In this document: positions 1-7,711 of the stretch, piece by piece
Numbering within the stretch: position 1 is the first letter of the stretch
Layout of the letters: the number at the start of each line of letters is the position of its first letter
Origin: Lewinellaceae bacterium
GTDB lineage: Bacteria > Bacteroidota > Bacteroidia > Chitinophagales > Saprospiraceae
Assembly (NCBI GenBank): GCA_020636005.1
Contig: JACJYR010000003.1
Span: 124,001-188,000, forward strand
Length of the DNA stretch: 64,000 nucleotides
Direction of reading: 5' to 3'
Position numbers and translations under genes: made by a program
The notes under the pieces: generated by a model
Databases searched by the model: none
The model's input: only the letters and a program-made list of their open reading frames with translations
What the model was told of the DNA's origin: nothing

Positions 1-1
1 A

Positions 2-424
2 GAGCTTAAATACTTTCCAATTATCGTCATCGTCATGTCGGCCATTGGGATGGTATTGGCCTGGATGGGCAACAAGAAGTGGTGGATAGCCTGGCTGTTG
101 GCTGGGGTAATCCTCTGTACCCTTGGCCTTTACGATTTCTATTTGTGGGAATACGACTATGGCCACAACCTCAGCCCGACCGCACCCATAAAAGTGCCCG
201 GTATGGCCTACCAGCCGCCGCTCATTGGCAACAAGATCCTGTTGAATTTCCTGGCCAAATCGTGGCCCTACGTTGGCGGCTGGTTCGTTGGACTGACCTT
301 CGTTTTAGGCTTTTTGGCGGTTTTGTTTCAAAAAAAAACTCACTTGAAAAATGAAGAAGTTTTGGCTGGTGGCCGTGATGGTCTGTCTGGTAAGCGCTTG
401 CTCTCCGACTCCCCAACCCATTGA
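2..424 (+). CDS. Membrane protein of the nos operon (5' end outside window)
   Basis: The reading frame is open from the first bases of the window, so the true start lies upstream; the first internal ATG is at 35. The visible part has hydrophobic segments at both ends (around the IGMVLAWMG and FVGLTFVLGFLAVLF stretches) with a roughly 50-residue polar loop between them, as in a two-helix or larger inner-membrane protein. It lies directly before nosL and so belongs to the N2O-reductase operon; I do not know a specific function. The 3' end is odd. After an A9 tract (330-338) the frame runs 74 bases into nosL and ends with a low-quality tail. With one extra A the protein would end ...NSLEK at a TGA (352-354) overlapping the nosL ATG as ATGA. 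The tail after about residue 101 (counted from 35) is therefore doubtful. Confidence 0.6.
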   Translation, partial: ELKYFPIIVIVMSAIGMVLAWMGNKKWWIAWLLAGVILCTLGLYDFYLWEYDYGHNLSPTAPIKVPGMAYQPPLIGNKILLNFLAKSWPYVGGWFVGLTFVLGFLAVLFQKKTHLKNEEVLAGGRDGLSGKRLLSDSPTH

Positions 425-779
425 ATTTGGCGAAGATGTTTGTTCTCATTGTAAAATGACCATCGTGGACAGGCAGCACGCCGCAGAATTGGTGACGAAA
501 AAGGGCAAGGTGTTCAAGTTCGACGCTATTGAGTGTATGGTTGACTACCTGAAAGATAATGACCAACAGGAGTATGCTTTTTACCTGGTGCATGATTACA
601 ACAACCCGGAAGATTGGCAAAATGCGCTGACAAGCCATTACCTGATTTCAAATGCCATCCCCAGCCCGATGGGGGCTTATCTTTCGGCATTTAAGGATGA
701 GAAGCAAGCCACCAAAATGCGGGAGTCGAAAGGCGGGGAAGTTTATGATTGGGAGCATTTACGGACATTTTTGAAGTAA
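351..779 (+). CDS. nosL: NosL copper-binding lipoprotein
   Basis: A 142-residue lipoprotein that delivers Cu(I) during maturation of nitrous oxide reductase. The N-terminus is a lipoprotein signal peptide with lipobox VSAC, the lipidated cysteine being residue 17. The family CxxCKM copper-site motif is at residues 31-36 (CSHCKM), followed by the typical pattern of a methionine/aspartate-rich fold (FDAIECMVDYL, PMGAYLSAF). Length fits the family. It is followed after 15 bases by nosD and preceded by a membrane protein whose end overlaps or abuts its ATG, so translational coupling is likely. The assignment is firm; the exact metal ligands are taken from family knowledge. Confidence 0.93.
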   Translation: MKKFWLVAVMVCLVSACSPTPQPIEFGEDVCSHCKMTIVDRQHAAELVTKKGKVFKFDAIECMVDYLKDNDQQEYAFYLVHDYNNPEDWQNALTSHYLISNAIPSPMGAYLSAFKDEKQATKMRESKGGEVYDWEHLRTFLK

Positions 780-794
780 AATTATTCACCTCAC

Positions 795-2129
795 ATGAAG
801 AAGTTTATTGCCATAGCATCCATTGTTTTTTGGTCAAATTTCCTTTTGGGAAATACCCTTGAAGTGTGCCCGACCTGCACTTTTTCTACCCTTAAAAAAG
901 CGATTGAACTTGCCCAGCCTTGCGATACGATTTTTGTAAAAAAGGGGACTTATGAAGAAGGCAACATCTTGATTGACAAAGACTTGACCTTGGTTGGTAA
1001 AAACCTGCCCATCCTTGACGGCAACGGCAACTCCGAAATCCTGACCGTCCACAATAACTTCTTTCACCTCGAAGGGTTTCTAATCCAAAACATCGGCACC
1101 AGCTACACCGAAGACCGGGCAGGCGTGCGCATGAAGGAGTGCCAAAATTTCACCCTTAAAAACAACCGCTTTCTGGATGCCTTTTTTGCCATTTACCTCG
1201 AACACTCGAAAGACGGCGTGGTGGAGGGCAACTTTGTGAAAGGCCATGCCAAGGACGAGGCCGGCTCCGGCAATGCCATCCACCTTTGGTACTGTGAAAA
1301 TATTTCCGTGCTTGGCAACCACGTTACCGGCCACCGGGACGGCATCTACCTGGAATTCGTAAACAACAGCCATATCGCTGGCAACCTGAGCGAGGGCAAC
1401 CTCCGCTATGGCCTGCACTTCATGTTTTCCAACCATGATTTTTACAGGAAAAATACCTTTCGGGACAACGGGGCGGGCGTCGCCGTGATGTACTCGAAGC
1501 AGATTGATATGCTGCAAAATGTGTTTGAAAAAAACTGGGGTGCCGCTGCTTATGGCCTGTTGCTCAAGGAGATACACGATTCAAAAATTGAGCAAAACGA
1601 GTTCCGGGAAAATACGGTGGGAATTTTCGCAGAGACCTCGAACCGGCTGAAGATCAACAGTAATCATTTCACCCAAAACGGCTGGGCGATGAAAATCTCA
1701 GGCGGCTGCCAGGAAATGGTCGTCCACCAAAACAGCTTTGTTTCAAACAGCTTCGATTTGGCCGTGCAAACCTCCGGCACAGCGAACAACTTTGACGGCA
1801 ATTTTTGGGGCGACTATGCCGGCTACGACCTCGACAAGGATGGGGTAGGGGACGTGCCCTACCGCCCGATGAAACTGTTCAGCTATGTGGTGGGGCGAAC
1901 GCCGGAAGCGATGGTGCTGCTCCGCAGCTTGTTCGTTGACATTTTGAATTTTTCCGAAAAAGTCAGCCCTGTTTTCACCCCGGAAAATGTGGTGGACAAC
2001 CGCCCATTGATGAAGCAAAACGTATCAATCGCTGAAAACTCAAGTATCCAGAAATTCAACGAAGACCTGTCCCTAACCAGCACCTCCCCAATCACTCCCG
2101 AAGTTAATTCGGGACAGGTTAATCACTAA
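795..2129 (+). CDS. nosD: NosD periplasmic beta-helix protein for N2O reductase maturation
   Basis: A 444-residue secreted protein needed, with NosF and NosY, to supply sulfur and/or assemble the CuZ centre of NosZ in the periplasm. Residues 1-20 form a signal peptide (MKKFIAIASIVFW...). The body consists of right-handed beta-helix (CASH/carbohydrate-binding) rungs recognisable by repeated N-x-hydrophobic patterns such as GNHVTGHRDGIYL, GNLSEGNLRYGLH and QNVFEKNWGAAAYG. The family signature near the end (GNFWGDYAGYD, DKDGVGDVPYRP) is present. The C-terminal 60 residues are low-similarity tail. The 3' end encodes a small hairpin (TCCCGA...TCGGGA, about 2096-2114). nosF follows after 12 bases. 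Confidence 0.92.
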   Translation: MKKFIAIASIVFWSNFLLGNTLEVCPTCTFSTLKKAIELAQPCDTIFVKKGTYEEGNILIDKDLTLVGKNLPILDGNGNSEILTVHNNFFHLEGFLIQNIGTSYTEDRAGVRMKECQNFTLKNNRFLDAFFAIYLEHSKDGVVEGNFVKGHAKDEAGSGNAIHLWYCENISVLGNHVTGHRDGIYLEFVNNSHIAGNLSEGNLRYGLHFMFSNHDFYRKNTFRDNGAGVAVMYSKQIDMLQNVFEKNWGAAAYGLLLKEIHDSKIEQNEFRENTVGIFAETSNRLKINSNHFTQNGWAMKISGGCQEMVVHQNSFVSNSFDLAVQTSGTANNFDGNFWGDYAGYDLDKDGVGDVPYRPMKLFSYVVGRTPEAMVLLRSLFVDILNFSEKVSPVFTPENVVDNRPLMKQNVSIAENSSIQKFNEDLSLTSTSPITPEVNSGQVNH

Positions 2130-2141
2130 TCACCAGTCACC

Positions 2142-2894
2142 ATGATTTCGATACACCACCTCCACAAATCTTTCGGTAAAAACCACGTCCTCAAAGGCGT
2201 TGATCTTGATTTCGACAAACCCGGAATTACAGCTGTGCTCGGCCCGAACGGCTCTGGTAAAACTACCTTGATTAAATCTATCCTCGGCATGGTGCTGCCC
2301 AGCGAGGGGACCATTGAAGTGGCCGGCAAAAACATCAAAGGACAGTGGAAATACCGCCGGCAAATCGCCTATCTCCCCCAGATTGCCCGTTTCCCCGACA
2401 ATTTGAAAGTAAAGGAATTGCTTGGGATGATAAAAGATTTGCGGGTCGGCCCATCAGATGAGGAGCTGCTCATTGACCAGTTTGAACTGCGCCCGTTCCT
2501 CGACAGCCGACTGGCCAACCTCTCCGGCGGCACCCGCCAAAAGGTCAACCTCGTGCTGACGTTTATGTACGACTGCCCCATCATCATCCTCGACGAACCG
2601 ACGGCGGGCCTCGACCCCATTTCAATGGTCAGGCTGAAAGAACTCATTGAACACCAAAGGGCTTTGGGCAAAACCATCCTCATCACCACCCACGTCATGA
2701 GCCTGGTGGAAGAGCTGGCCGATGAGGTGGTCTATCTGCTGGAAGGCCACATCCACTTCCGGGGCAGCCTGAAAACGCTGAAAGAAACTTACGGGGAGGC
2801 GAGTGTAGAACGTGCCATTGCAAGCCTGCTCGAAAGGCAAAAAGGTAAGCTGGAATTCAGTTCCAACGGACATCAAACCTTCGTTCTTGCATAA
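2142..2894 (+). CDS. nosF: NosF ABC transporter ATPase
   Basis: A 250-residue ATP-binding subunit of the NosDFY complex. All ABC motifs are present: Walker A GPNGSGKT at residues 34-41, signature LSGGT at 127-131, Walker B IIILDEP with Asp151/Glu152, D-loop AGLDP and switch His184 (TTHVMS). The C-terminal 50 residues after the switch are the usual variable extension. Its position between nosD and nosY separates it from other ABC ATPases. The start is the ATG 12 bases after nosD; no other candidate fits the MISIHHLHKSFG family start. Confidence 0.93.
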   Translation: MISIHHLHKSFGKNHVLKGVDLDFDKPGITAVLGPNGSGKTTLIKSILGMVLPSEGTIEVAGKNIKGQWKYRRQIAYLPQIARFPDNLKVKELLGMIKDLRVGPSDEELLIDQFELRPFLDSRLANLSGGTRQKVNLVLTFMYDCPIIILDEPTAGLDPISMVRLKELIEHQRALGKTILITTHVMSLVEELADEVVYLLEGHIHFRGSLKTLKETYGEASVERAIASLLERQKGKLEFSSNGHQTFVLA

Positions 2895-2938
2895 TCACCA
2901 TCCACCGTCCACCGTCAACCATCAACCATCAACCATTT
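2895..2938 (+). repeat. Short-motif iterated spacer between nosF and nosY
   Basis: The spacer is built almost entirely of reiterated six- to seven-base units (CCACCGT twice, then CAACCAT three times). It is a direct, not inverted, array and ends at the nosY start codon. The style matches the iterated spacers of the cco operon further on. Confidence 0.6.
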
Positions 2939-3721
2939 ATGCTAGAAATTCTCAAATACAGCTTTTTCGACCTCATCCGCAGCCGGTGGACGTACATCTA
3001 CTGCGGCTTCTATCTTCTCTTCACCTTGTCGCTGCTCTGGCTCAGCAACGACCTGTCGAAAGTCGTCATCAGCCTGATGAACGTGGTCTTGCTGCTTTGC
3101 CCGCTGATCGCCACCATGTTTGGGGTGATGTACTATTACAATTCCAGGGAGTTCACGGAACTGCTGCTGGCGCAACCGATGAAGCGGACCAGTATTTTCC
3201 TGGGGCAATACCTTGGCTTAGCAGGCTCATTGTCAGCGAGTTGGCTTATCGGGACGGGTGTGCCTTTCGTGTTGTATGGCGTTTTTGGCTCGGCGCAGGC
3301 TGGCAATTTCCTGACCTTGATGCTGATTGGGGTGGCCTTGTCTTTCATCTTTTCTGCCCTGGCTTTTTTGATTGCCCTGAAAAATGAAAACCGCATCAAA
3401 GGTTTTGGTTTGGCGATATTGGTTTGGCTGTTTTTTGCAGTGGTGTATGATGGGTTCCTGTTGTTGTCGCTGTCTTATTTCAATGAATATCCGTTGGAAA
3501 AATTCGCTTTGGCCGCCTCCATGTTCAACCCGATAGATTTGTCGAGGATTTTGATTTTGTTGAAACTGGATATTTCGGCGCTGATGGGTTTTACGGGAGC
3601 AGTGTTTCGCAAGTTTTTGGGAACGGGGCTGGGGATGGCAGTTTCGCTGGGGGTTTTGGCGGTTTGGGTGCTGTTGCCGACTTGGGGGATTAGGAGGGTT
3701 TCGCTTAGAAAGGATTTCTAA
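2939..3721 (+). CDS. nosY: NosY ABC transporter permease
   Basis: A 260-residue integral membrane protein, the permease partner of NosF. About six hydrophobic helices are visible: near residues 14-33, 45-65, 90-115, 120-145, 155-180 and 235-255. The motif ...EFTELLLAQPMKRTSIFLGQ after the second helix is the short coupling-helix region typical of ABC-2 permeases of the NosY type (regulators facing NosF). It closes the visible nos operon. No terminator is evident after it, and the next gene has its own promoter-like element about 20 bases downstream. Confidence 0.9.
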   Translation: MLEILKYSFFDLIRSRWTYIYCGFYLLFTLSLLWLSNDLSKVVISLMNVVLLLCPLIATMFGVMYYYNSREFTELLLAQPMKRTSIFLGQYLGLAGSLSASWLIGTGVPFVLYGVFGSAQAGNFLTLMLIGVALSFIFSALAFLIALKNENRIKGFGLAILVWLFFAVVYDGFLLLSLSYFNEYPLEKFALAASMFNPIDLSRILILLKLDISALMGFTGAVFRKFLGTGLGMAVSLGVLAVWVLLPTWGIRRVSLRKDF

Positions 3722-3738
3722 ATGAGCGACTGAACAGT

Positions 3739-3769
3739 TTTGTTTTTCAAGCAATTACAGTTATTTTTG
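3739..3769 (+). promoter_or_regulatory. Bacteroidota-type promoter for the Uma2 gene
   Basis: TTTG (3739-3742), a 19-base spacer and TATTTTTG (3762-3769) match the Bacteroidota sigma-A consensus TTTG / TAnnTTTG with ideal spacing. The predicted transcript starts near 3776, about 14 bases before the ATG at 3790. This is the best promoter match seen in the window. Confidence 0.65.
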
Positions 3770-3789
3770 GAAATAAAAATCACCAATAC

Positions 3790-4362
3790 ATGGCAGTTGA
3801 ATCACCGATTTTAGAAAAGACTTACACCGTGGAAGAATATTTCGAGTTGGAAAAACACTCGGAAATACGCCATGAATACTACTATGGCAAATTGCTCCTA
3901 AAATCAGGTGGTTCAAAAAAAGAAAACAGAATCGCAGGAAACTGTGAATTTCAACTGAGACTCCAACTCCGCAAAAAAGGACTCGATTTTTTCCGCCACG
4001 ATGTTAGAATGCTCGTGCGGGAACAAAAAATTTATCGTTACCCGGATTTCGTGATTGCACCCGTCGTTGACGACAGCGATTCCCACCTTATCAAGCAGTC
4101 TGTTCTAGTCATCGAAGTTTCTTCCGACAATTCGGACCATACCGACAGGGTGACCAAAAGGAACGAGTATTTAAATCTTCCAACCCTTCAATATTACCTT
4201 ATCATTTCCCAATCTGAAAGGCTCATCAATATGTACTCCAGGGATGAAAAAGGCTGGCGGTTCGATTCATTTTCAAAAGAAGAGGAAGTTATCGAGTTTA
4301 CTTCTTTGGGCGCAAAACTTTCCCTTTCCGATATTTATGACGAGGTAGAATTCTCAATCTAA
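3790..4362 (+). CDS. Uma2-family (DUF820) putative restriction endonuclease
   Basis: A 190-residue protein of the Uma2/DUF820 family, a PD-(D/E)XK-fold nuclease family common in cyanobacteria and Bacteroidota and of unproven cellular role. Visible family features: N-terminal YTVEEYFELE, the RHEYYYGKL block, the catalytic-site candidates YRYPDFVIAP (Asp) and SVLVIEVSSDNSDHTDR (Glu), and the LPTLQYYLIISQ strand. Length is normal. It stands alone after the nos operon with its own promoter and no methylase beside it, so it is not an obvious restriction-modification partner. Confidence 0.85.
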   Translation: MAVESPILEKTYTVEEYFELEKHSEIRHEYYYGKLLLKSGGSKKENRIAGNCEFQLRLQLRKKGLDFFRHDVRMLVREQKIYRYPDFVIAPVVDDSDSHLIKQSVLVIEVSSDNSDHTDRVTKRNEYLNLPTLQYYLIISQSERLINMYSRDEKGWRFDSFSKEEEVIEFTSLGAKLSLSDIYDEVEFSI

Positions 4363-4375
4363 CCTTGTTTTCCCA

Positions 4376-4411
4376 CCAAAAAAAGAGAGGCAAGCTTGAC
4401 GCCTGCCTCTC
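4376..4411 (-). terminator. Rho-independent terminator, minus-strand orientation
   Basis: The arms GAGAGGCA (4385-4392) and TGCCTCTC (4404-4411) pair perfectly. The A run at 4376-4384 gives a U tract when read on the minus strand. It could end transcripts of the minus-strand gene at 4602-5213 and also block read-through from the left. Confidence 0.6.
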
Positions 4412-4481
4412 CCCGAAATACTTTTATAGTCAGTCGCATTTGAAATTAATGAATCGGTTCGGTTATTTCGCAGCATTTATG

Positions 4482-4543
4482 GAGAGGCGGGGTTATCAAA
4501 CCCCGCTTTTCCGGAACAACGGGGTTTGATAACCCCGTCTCTC
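4482..4543. repeat. Long intergenic inverted repeat (REP-like hairpin)
   Basis: Two 24-base arms, 4482-4505 and 4520-4543, are reverse complementary at 23 of 24 positions around a 14-base loop. The core is GGGGTTATCAAACCCC, itself partly palindromic. It lies between two convergent genes (Uma2 on plus, secreted protein on minus). The stem is far longer than needed for a terminator and lacks a clear T run, which suggests a dispersed REP-like element. Confidence 0.7.
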
Positions 4544-4601
4544 AATGTTGACTACCATTAACTTTAAATGCGAGCATCTTTAATTAACCTGAATAAGCGT
4601 T

Positions 4602-5213
4602 TTAGAAGGTCGGCCCACCAACGGTAAAATTGCGGTAGTAAACCCTGTCTTTCACGGCTACCTGGAAAACATAATTGCCGGCCTGCAATTTGGAGACATC
4701 ATACCGTTTGGTGATGCTGCCCGAGTCTTCTATGGTTTCATTGTAAACCGGGAAGCCTGCGTCGTCGAGGATTTCGATTTCCGTTTTGGCATCTTCCAGT
4801 TGCAGGAAAGTCAGGTCAACCAGTTTGCCATTGGCCACGACGAATGGCTTATAGATGGCAGTCAGGTGGTCGGCATCAATGACCAGGCTGCTGTCCAGGA
4901 TTTCAACCGGTTGGTACTTGATGGTGTAGTTGTCCTCGATTTCAACGGTGTAACGGCCAGCGGGCAGGTTGGAAAGGTTATACTTTTTTGCAAAAGGGCC
5001 TTTCTCCCGGATGGCATCGGAAAGAAGCAGGTGCTGTTCGGCATCCAGGATGCGGACTTGTACCTTTTCGGTCAGCACCCGGTCGAGGTGGAGCACAAAG
5101 GATTTTTGGCCCTCCTCATTTTTGATGACGAAATCGGGGGTGTCCACGGCAAAAGCGGCGATGGACAGGAACGTGAAGGCTGTTGCGAAAACAGCGGTTG
5201 TGAGATTCTTCAT
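4602..5213 (-). CDS. Small secreted two-repeat beta-sandwich protein
   Basis: 203 residues, with a clear signal peptide (residues 1-22, cleavage after AFA). The mature part contains two tandem copies of an about 60-residue unit. Each has the pattern V-x-I-L-D-x-(8-10)-E/D-x-G-x(4-6)-K-Y/R-(N/D)-(L/V)-S-(N/K)-L-x-A-G-x-Y-x-(V/F), followed by two strands ending in a Y/F-rich strand. YNLSNLPAGRYTVEIED in copy 1 matches YDVSKLQAGNYVFQVAV in copy 2. The LpAGxYxx element is typical of DUF3244-like and T9SS-type beta-sandwich modules in Bacteroidota. Function is unknown; a periplasmic or surface location is inferred. A TACCTTTG promoter element lies about 60 bases upstream. Confidence 0.75.
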   Translation of the reverse strand: MKNLTTAVFATAFTFLSIAAFAVDTPDFVIKNEEGQKSFVLHLDRVLTEKVQVRILDAEQHLLLSDAIREKGPFAKKYNLSNLPAGRYTVEIEDNYTIKYQPVEILDSSLVIDADHLTAIYKPFVVANGKLVDLTFLQLEDAKTEIEILDDAGFPVYNETIEDSGSITKRYDVSKLQAGNYVFQVAVKDRVYYRNFTVGGPTF

Positions 5214-5272
5214 AATAACAGTTTTAAAAATGGTGAAACAAAAAAGCTTGTCGGTCTAACTTTTTGTCGGCA

Positions 5273-5280
5273 CAAAGGTA
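5273..5280 (-). promoter_or_regulatory. TAnnTTTG -7 element for the secreted protein
   Basis: On the minus strand this is TACCTTTG, a perfect match to the Bacteroidota -7 consensus, 59 bases upstream of the ATG at 5213. No good -33 TTG is seen at the usual distance, so support rests on the -7 element only. Confidence 0.4.
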
Positions 5281-5422
5281 GGCTGGATGCAGGGGCAGGA
5301 CTACACCAGGATTTGCATGATTGTGTACTAAATTGACCGTTATTGGATGTAATAATTTAGAACGGGTTAATATCGTTTAAAAAATAGTCAATTCAGCAGA
5401 AGTTTTAATGTGAAGGATCCTT

Positions 5423-5430
5423 TATTTTTG
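5423..5430 (+). promoter_or_regulatory. TAnnTTTG -7 element for the AraC-type regulator
   Basis: TATTTTTG ends 11 bases before the ATG at 5442, so the transcript would have a leader of only a few bases. The -33 region (TTTTAA near 5403) is weak. Confidence 0.45.
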
Positions 5431-5441
5431 CTAAAAAAACA

Positions 5442-6326
5442 ATGGAAAAATTGTTGCTCAATAAACCAGCTTTAGAAAAAATCAACCCGGAGTTTGGAAG
5501 CTCGTTTACGGTGAAGCAATATGTTTTGCCCACGCCCAATGCCAACGAACCGTTTTGGCACTACCACCCCGAACTTGAACTGGTGTACGTAAAAGGAGGG
5601 AACGGAAAGCGGCACATCGGCCACCACGCCTCCTATTTCCGGGATGGCGACCTTATCCTGATTGGCTCCAACCTGCCGCATTATGGCTTCACCGACCGGT
5701 TTACCAGGAACAAATCAGAGACCATCGTACAAATGAAAGCAGATTTCCTGGGCGAAAGCTTTTTTAAAATCCCGGAAATGGAGGCCATCCAGGCCATGTT
5801 TGATAAAGCCAGGGCAGGTTTGGTTTTTTTTGGCGACAGCAAAAAGCGTATTGGTGCCCGACTGGAAAACCTGCCCAAACACGACCAGTTTGGCCGTTTG
5901 ATAGAATTGCTCATCATTTTGAAGGAGATGGCGCTTTCAACAGAATACCAAATCTTAAACGCCAACGGTTATACGTTGGAAGTGGAAACGCAGGACAACG
6001 ACCGCATCAATGTGGTTTATACTTATGTGCAGGCGAATTTTCAGAGTGCCATACCGCTGGATGAAATCTCCGAAAAGGTAAGCATGACCGTCCCTGCATT
6101 TTGCCGTTATTTTAAAAAACTATCCGGCAAGACCTTTACCCGTTTCGTCAACGAATACAGGGTCACCCACGCCTGTAAATTATTATTGGAACAAAACGCC
6201 AGCATCACGGACGTGTGCTTCGAGAGCGGCTTCAACAACTTCTCGCACTTCAATCGCTTTTTCAAGGAAATTACCGGGAAAAGCCCTTCCGAATACCGCA
6301 AGAGTTTTAAGAAAATCGTGGAGTAG
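5442..6326 (+). CDS. AraC-family transcriptional regulator with cupin sensor
   Basis: 294 residues. The N-terminal about 130 residues form a cupin-like ligand-binding domain; WHYHPELELVYVKGGNG and the DGDLILIGSNLPHYG strand are the family hallmark. The C-terminal 100 residues are the double helix-turn-helix of AraC proteins: first HTH around IPLDEISEKVSMTVPAFCRYFK, second around SITDVCFESGFNNFSHFNRFFK, ending GKSPSEYRK. Regulators of this architecture usually control sugar or stress genes; no target is evident next door, since the neighbours are on the opposite strand. Confidence 0.9.
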   Translation: MEKLLLNKPALEKINPEFGSSFTVKQYVLPTPNANEPFWHYHPELELVYVKGGNGKRHIGHHASYFRDGDLILIGSNLPHYGFTDRFTRNKSETIVQMKADFLGESFFKIPEMEAIQAMFDKARAGLVFFGDSKKRIGARLENLPKHDQFGRLIELLIILKEMALSTEYQILNANGYTLEVETQDNDRINVVYTYVQANFQSAIPLDEISEKVSMTVPAFCRYFKKLSGKTFTRFVNEYRVTHACKLLLEQNASITDVCFESGFNNFSHFNRFFKEITGKSPSEYRKSFKKIVE

Positions 6327-6370
6327 GGTTGGCCCTGAGGTTTGGAAATTATTTTTGCCGGAACACCATT

Positions 6371-7246
6371 TTACAATAGCCCGGAATCTAACAAAACTTT
6401 TTTGACAGCATCTTCAGATTGGCCTGTTTCTTTGGCGATGGCGGACGCATCGAATCCTTTGCCGTGTAATCGGATAATTGAAATGGTGAGTTGTATTCCC
6501 TTTTCCATTCCCTTTTCCATTCCAATCTTTTCTCCTTTTTCCAAAGAATCCGCCAAAAGGGTTCTTTCACTGCTGATGTCGTCCCAGTATTTGTCGTAGG
6601 CATCGAGTTGGGCTGGGGTAAATGCACTTTCTTCCAGGCATTCAATAGCTTCCCTGACAGTTGGATTGGCCATGAGGTCATCAGGAAGTTCAACCATATT
6701 GTCCTTTATTTCAGTCAGGTAGCGCAGCCAAAGGATTTGCAGTTTTTTTTCATTGAGATTTTTGGCCTTGAATTTTGGCAATTCAATAAAAACAAATTCC
6801 AGCCCCTCTATTTTTTTGCCGGTCAGTTCATTGTGGGTAATGCTGTAGTGGTGGTAATATTGATCCGTATCGTGTTCGAAGTTTTCATTGACCAGGTTGA
6901 GGGCATAAACGGGCATGAGGCCCTTGTATTCGTTCCCTTTTTCCAATTGCTTCACATACGCTTTCGACGCATTGAAAAGCACCCGCTTTTTAAAGGCGTC
7001 CGTCCATAGCATCTGCATTTCCACGATGAATTGCCTGCCCGTATTGTCCACACACCTTACGTCAACAATGGAGTACTTTAAGAAAGGCAACCTTGATGCA
7101 AGATCACTTGGAAGGTATTCCAAAGAAGTAATGAACTGGCCTTCCTCCAACGGCAAGAGTGCATTTAAAAAGCTCATCAAAAGATGGGGGTGTTCGCCGA
7201 ACACTTTTTTAAAGGTCAAATCATTTTTAGGATCGAGGTACCGCAT
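6371..7246 (-). CDS. Rpn-family recombination-promoting nuclease (PD-(D/E)XK)
   Basis: 291 residues. The N-terminus MRYLDPKNDLTFKKVFG is the family signature. The nuclease core follows (SIVDVRCVDNTGRQFIVEMQM, giving the D-x(n)-E-x-Q catalytic pattern), then KRVLFNASKAYVKQL, typical of the YhgA/Rpn transposase-like family. The C-terminal about 50 residues (after GMEKGMEKG) form a small helical domain with a Q-S-E-D-A-V-K-K helix. Rpn proteins are DNA nucleases recently linked to phage defence and kept in check by a short form translated from inside the gene. Here tandem in-frame ATGs at 6520 and 6508 sit at that boundary. A promoter-like TATTTTTG is just upstream. Confidence 0.87.
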   Translation of the reverse strand: MRYLDPKNDLTFKKVFGEHPHLLMSFLNALLPLEEGQFITSLEYLPSDLASRLPFLKYSIVDVRCVDNTGRQFIVEMQMLWTDAFKKRVLFNASKAYVKQLEKGNEYKGLMPVYALNLVNENFEHDTDQYYHHYSITHNELTGKKIEGLEFVFIELPKFKAKNLNEKKLQILWLRYLTEIKDNMVELPDDLMANPTVREAIECLEESAFTPAQLDAYDKYWDDISSERTLLADSLEKGEKIGMEKGMEKGIQLTISIIRLHGKGFDASAIAKETGQSEDAVKKVLLDSGLL

Positions 7247-7266
7247 AGAATTTATTTAATGCTTCG

Positions 7267-7274
7267 CAAAAATA
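7267..7274 (-). promoter_or_regulatory. TAnnTTTG -7 element for the Rpn gene
   Basis: Minus-strand TATTTTTG, 20 bases upstream of the ATG at 7246. A TTG lies 16 bases further upstream (plus-strand CAA at 7291-7293), slightly short of the usual spacer. Confidence 0.45.
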
Positions 7275-7507
7275 AGCTAATTTTTATTGGCAATACAATG
7301 ATGAAACAGAGCAGGGCAGATCCCTCTCAGTGCATGACAAAAGTCACCTTCCATTCTGACTAAAATCACTCGCCACCCTTTACCCCGTATCTACCTTGCC
7401 GCCGGATTGAAAGTAAAGTTTGGAGAGAAAAGAAATTTTGTATACCATTCATTATCAATACTTATGAATCTTTTCTTGCCACCAAAGACTTTCAAAAAAC
7501 TCTTGCA

Positions 7508-7699
7508 ATGAAGATAATTTTTGTACTTATTGCGGTCAGCTTGCTCGTTGCCCTGGGCTTTCTCGCAGCCTTTATATGGGCTGTTAAATCCGGCCAGTAC
7601 GAAGATGACTATACCCCTTCCATCAGGATGTTGTTCGACGACAAGCCCGCCCCCTCATCCAGGAGCGCCAATCCGAAAATTCATTCAACTGACAAATAA
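7508..7699 (+). CDS. ccoS: CcoS, cbb3 oxidase assembly protein
   Basis: A 63-residue single-span protein needed for maturation of cbb3 oxidase, probably for haem/copper insertion. One N-terminal transmembrane helix (IIFVLIAVSLLVALGFLAAFIWAV) is followed by the family motif SGQYEDDYTPS.RMLFDD. It opens the cco operon, 12 bases ahead of ccoNO. The copper ATPase gene ccoI, which often precedes ccoS, is not in the window; upstream is the divergent Rpn gene. Confidence 0.92.
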   Translation: MKIIFVLIAVSLLVALGFLAAFIWAVKSGQYEDDYTPSIRMLFDDKPAPSSRSANPKIHSTDK

Positions 7700-7711
7700 A
7701 CAAGTTTCCGT

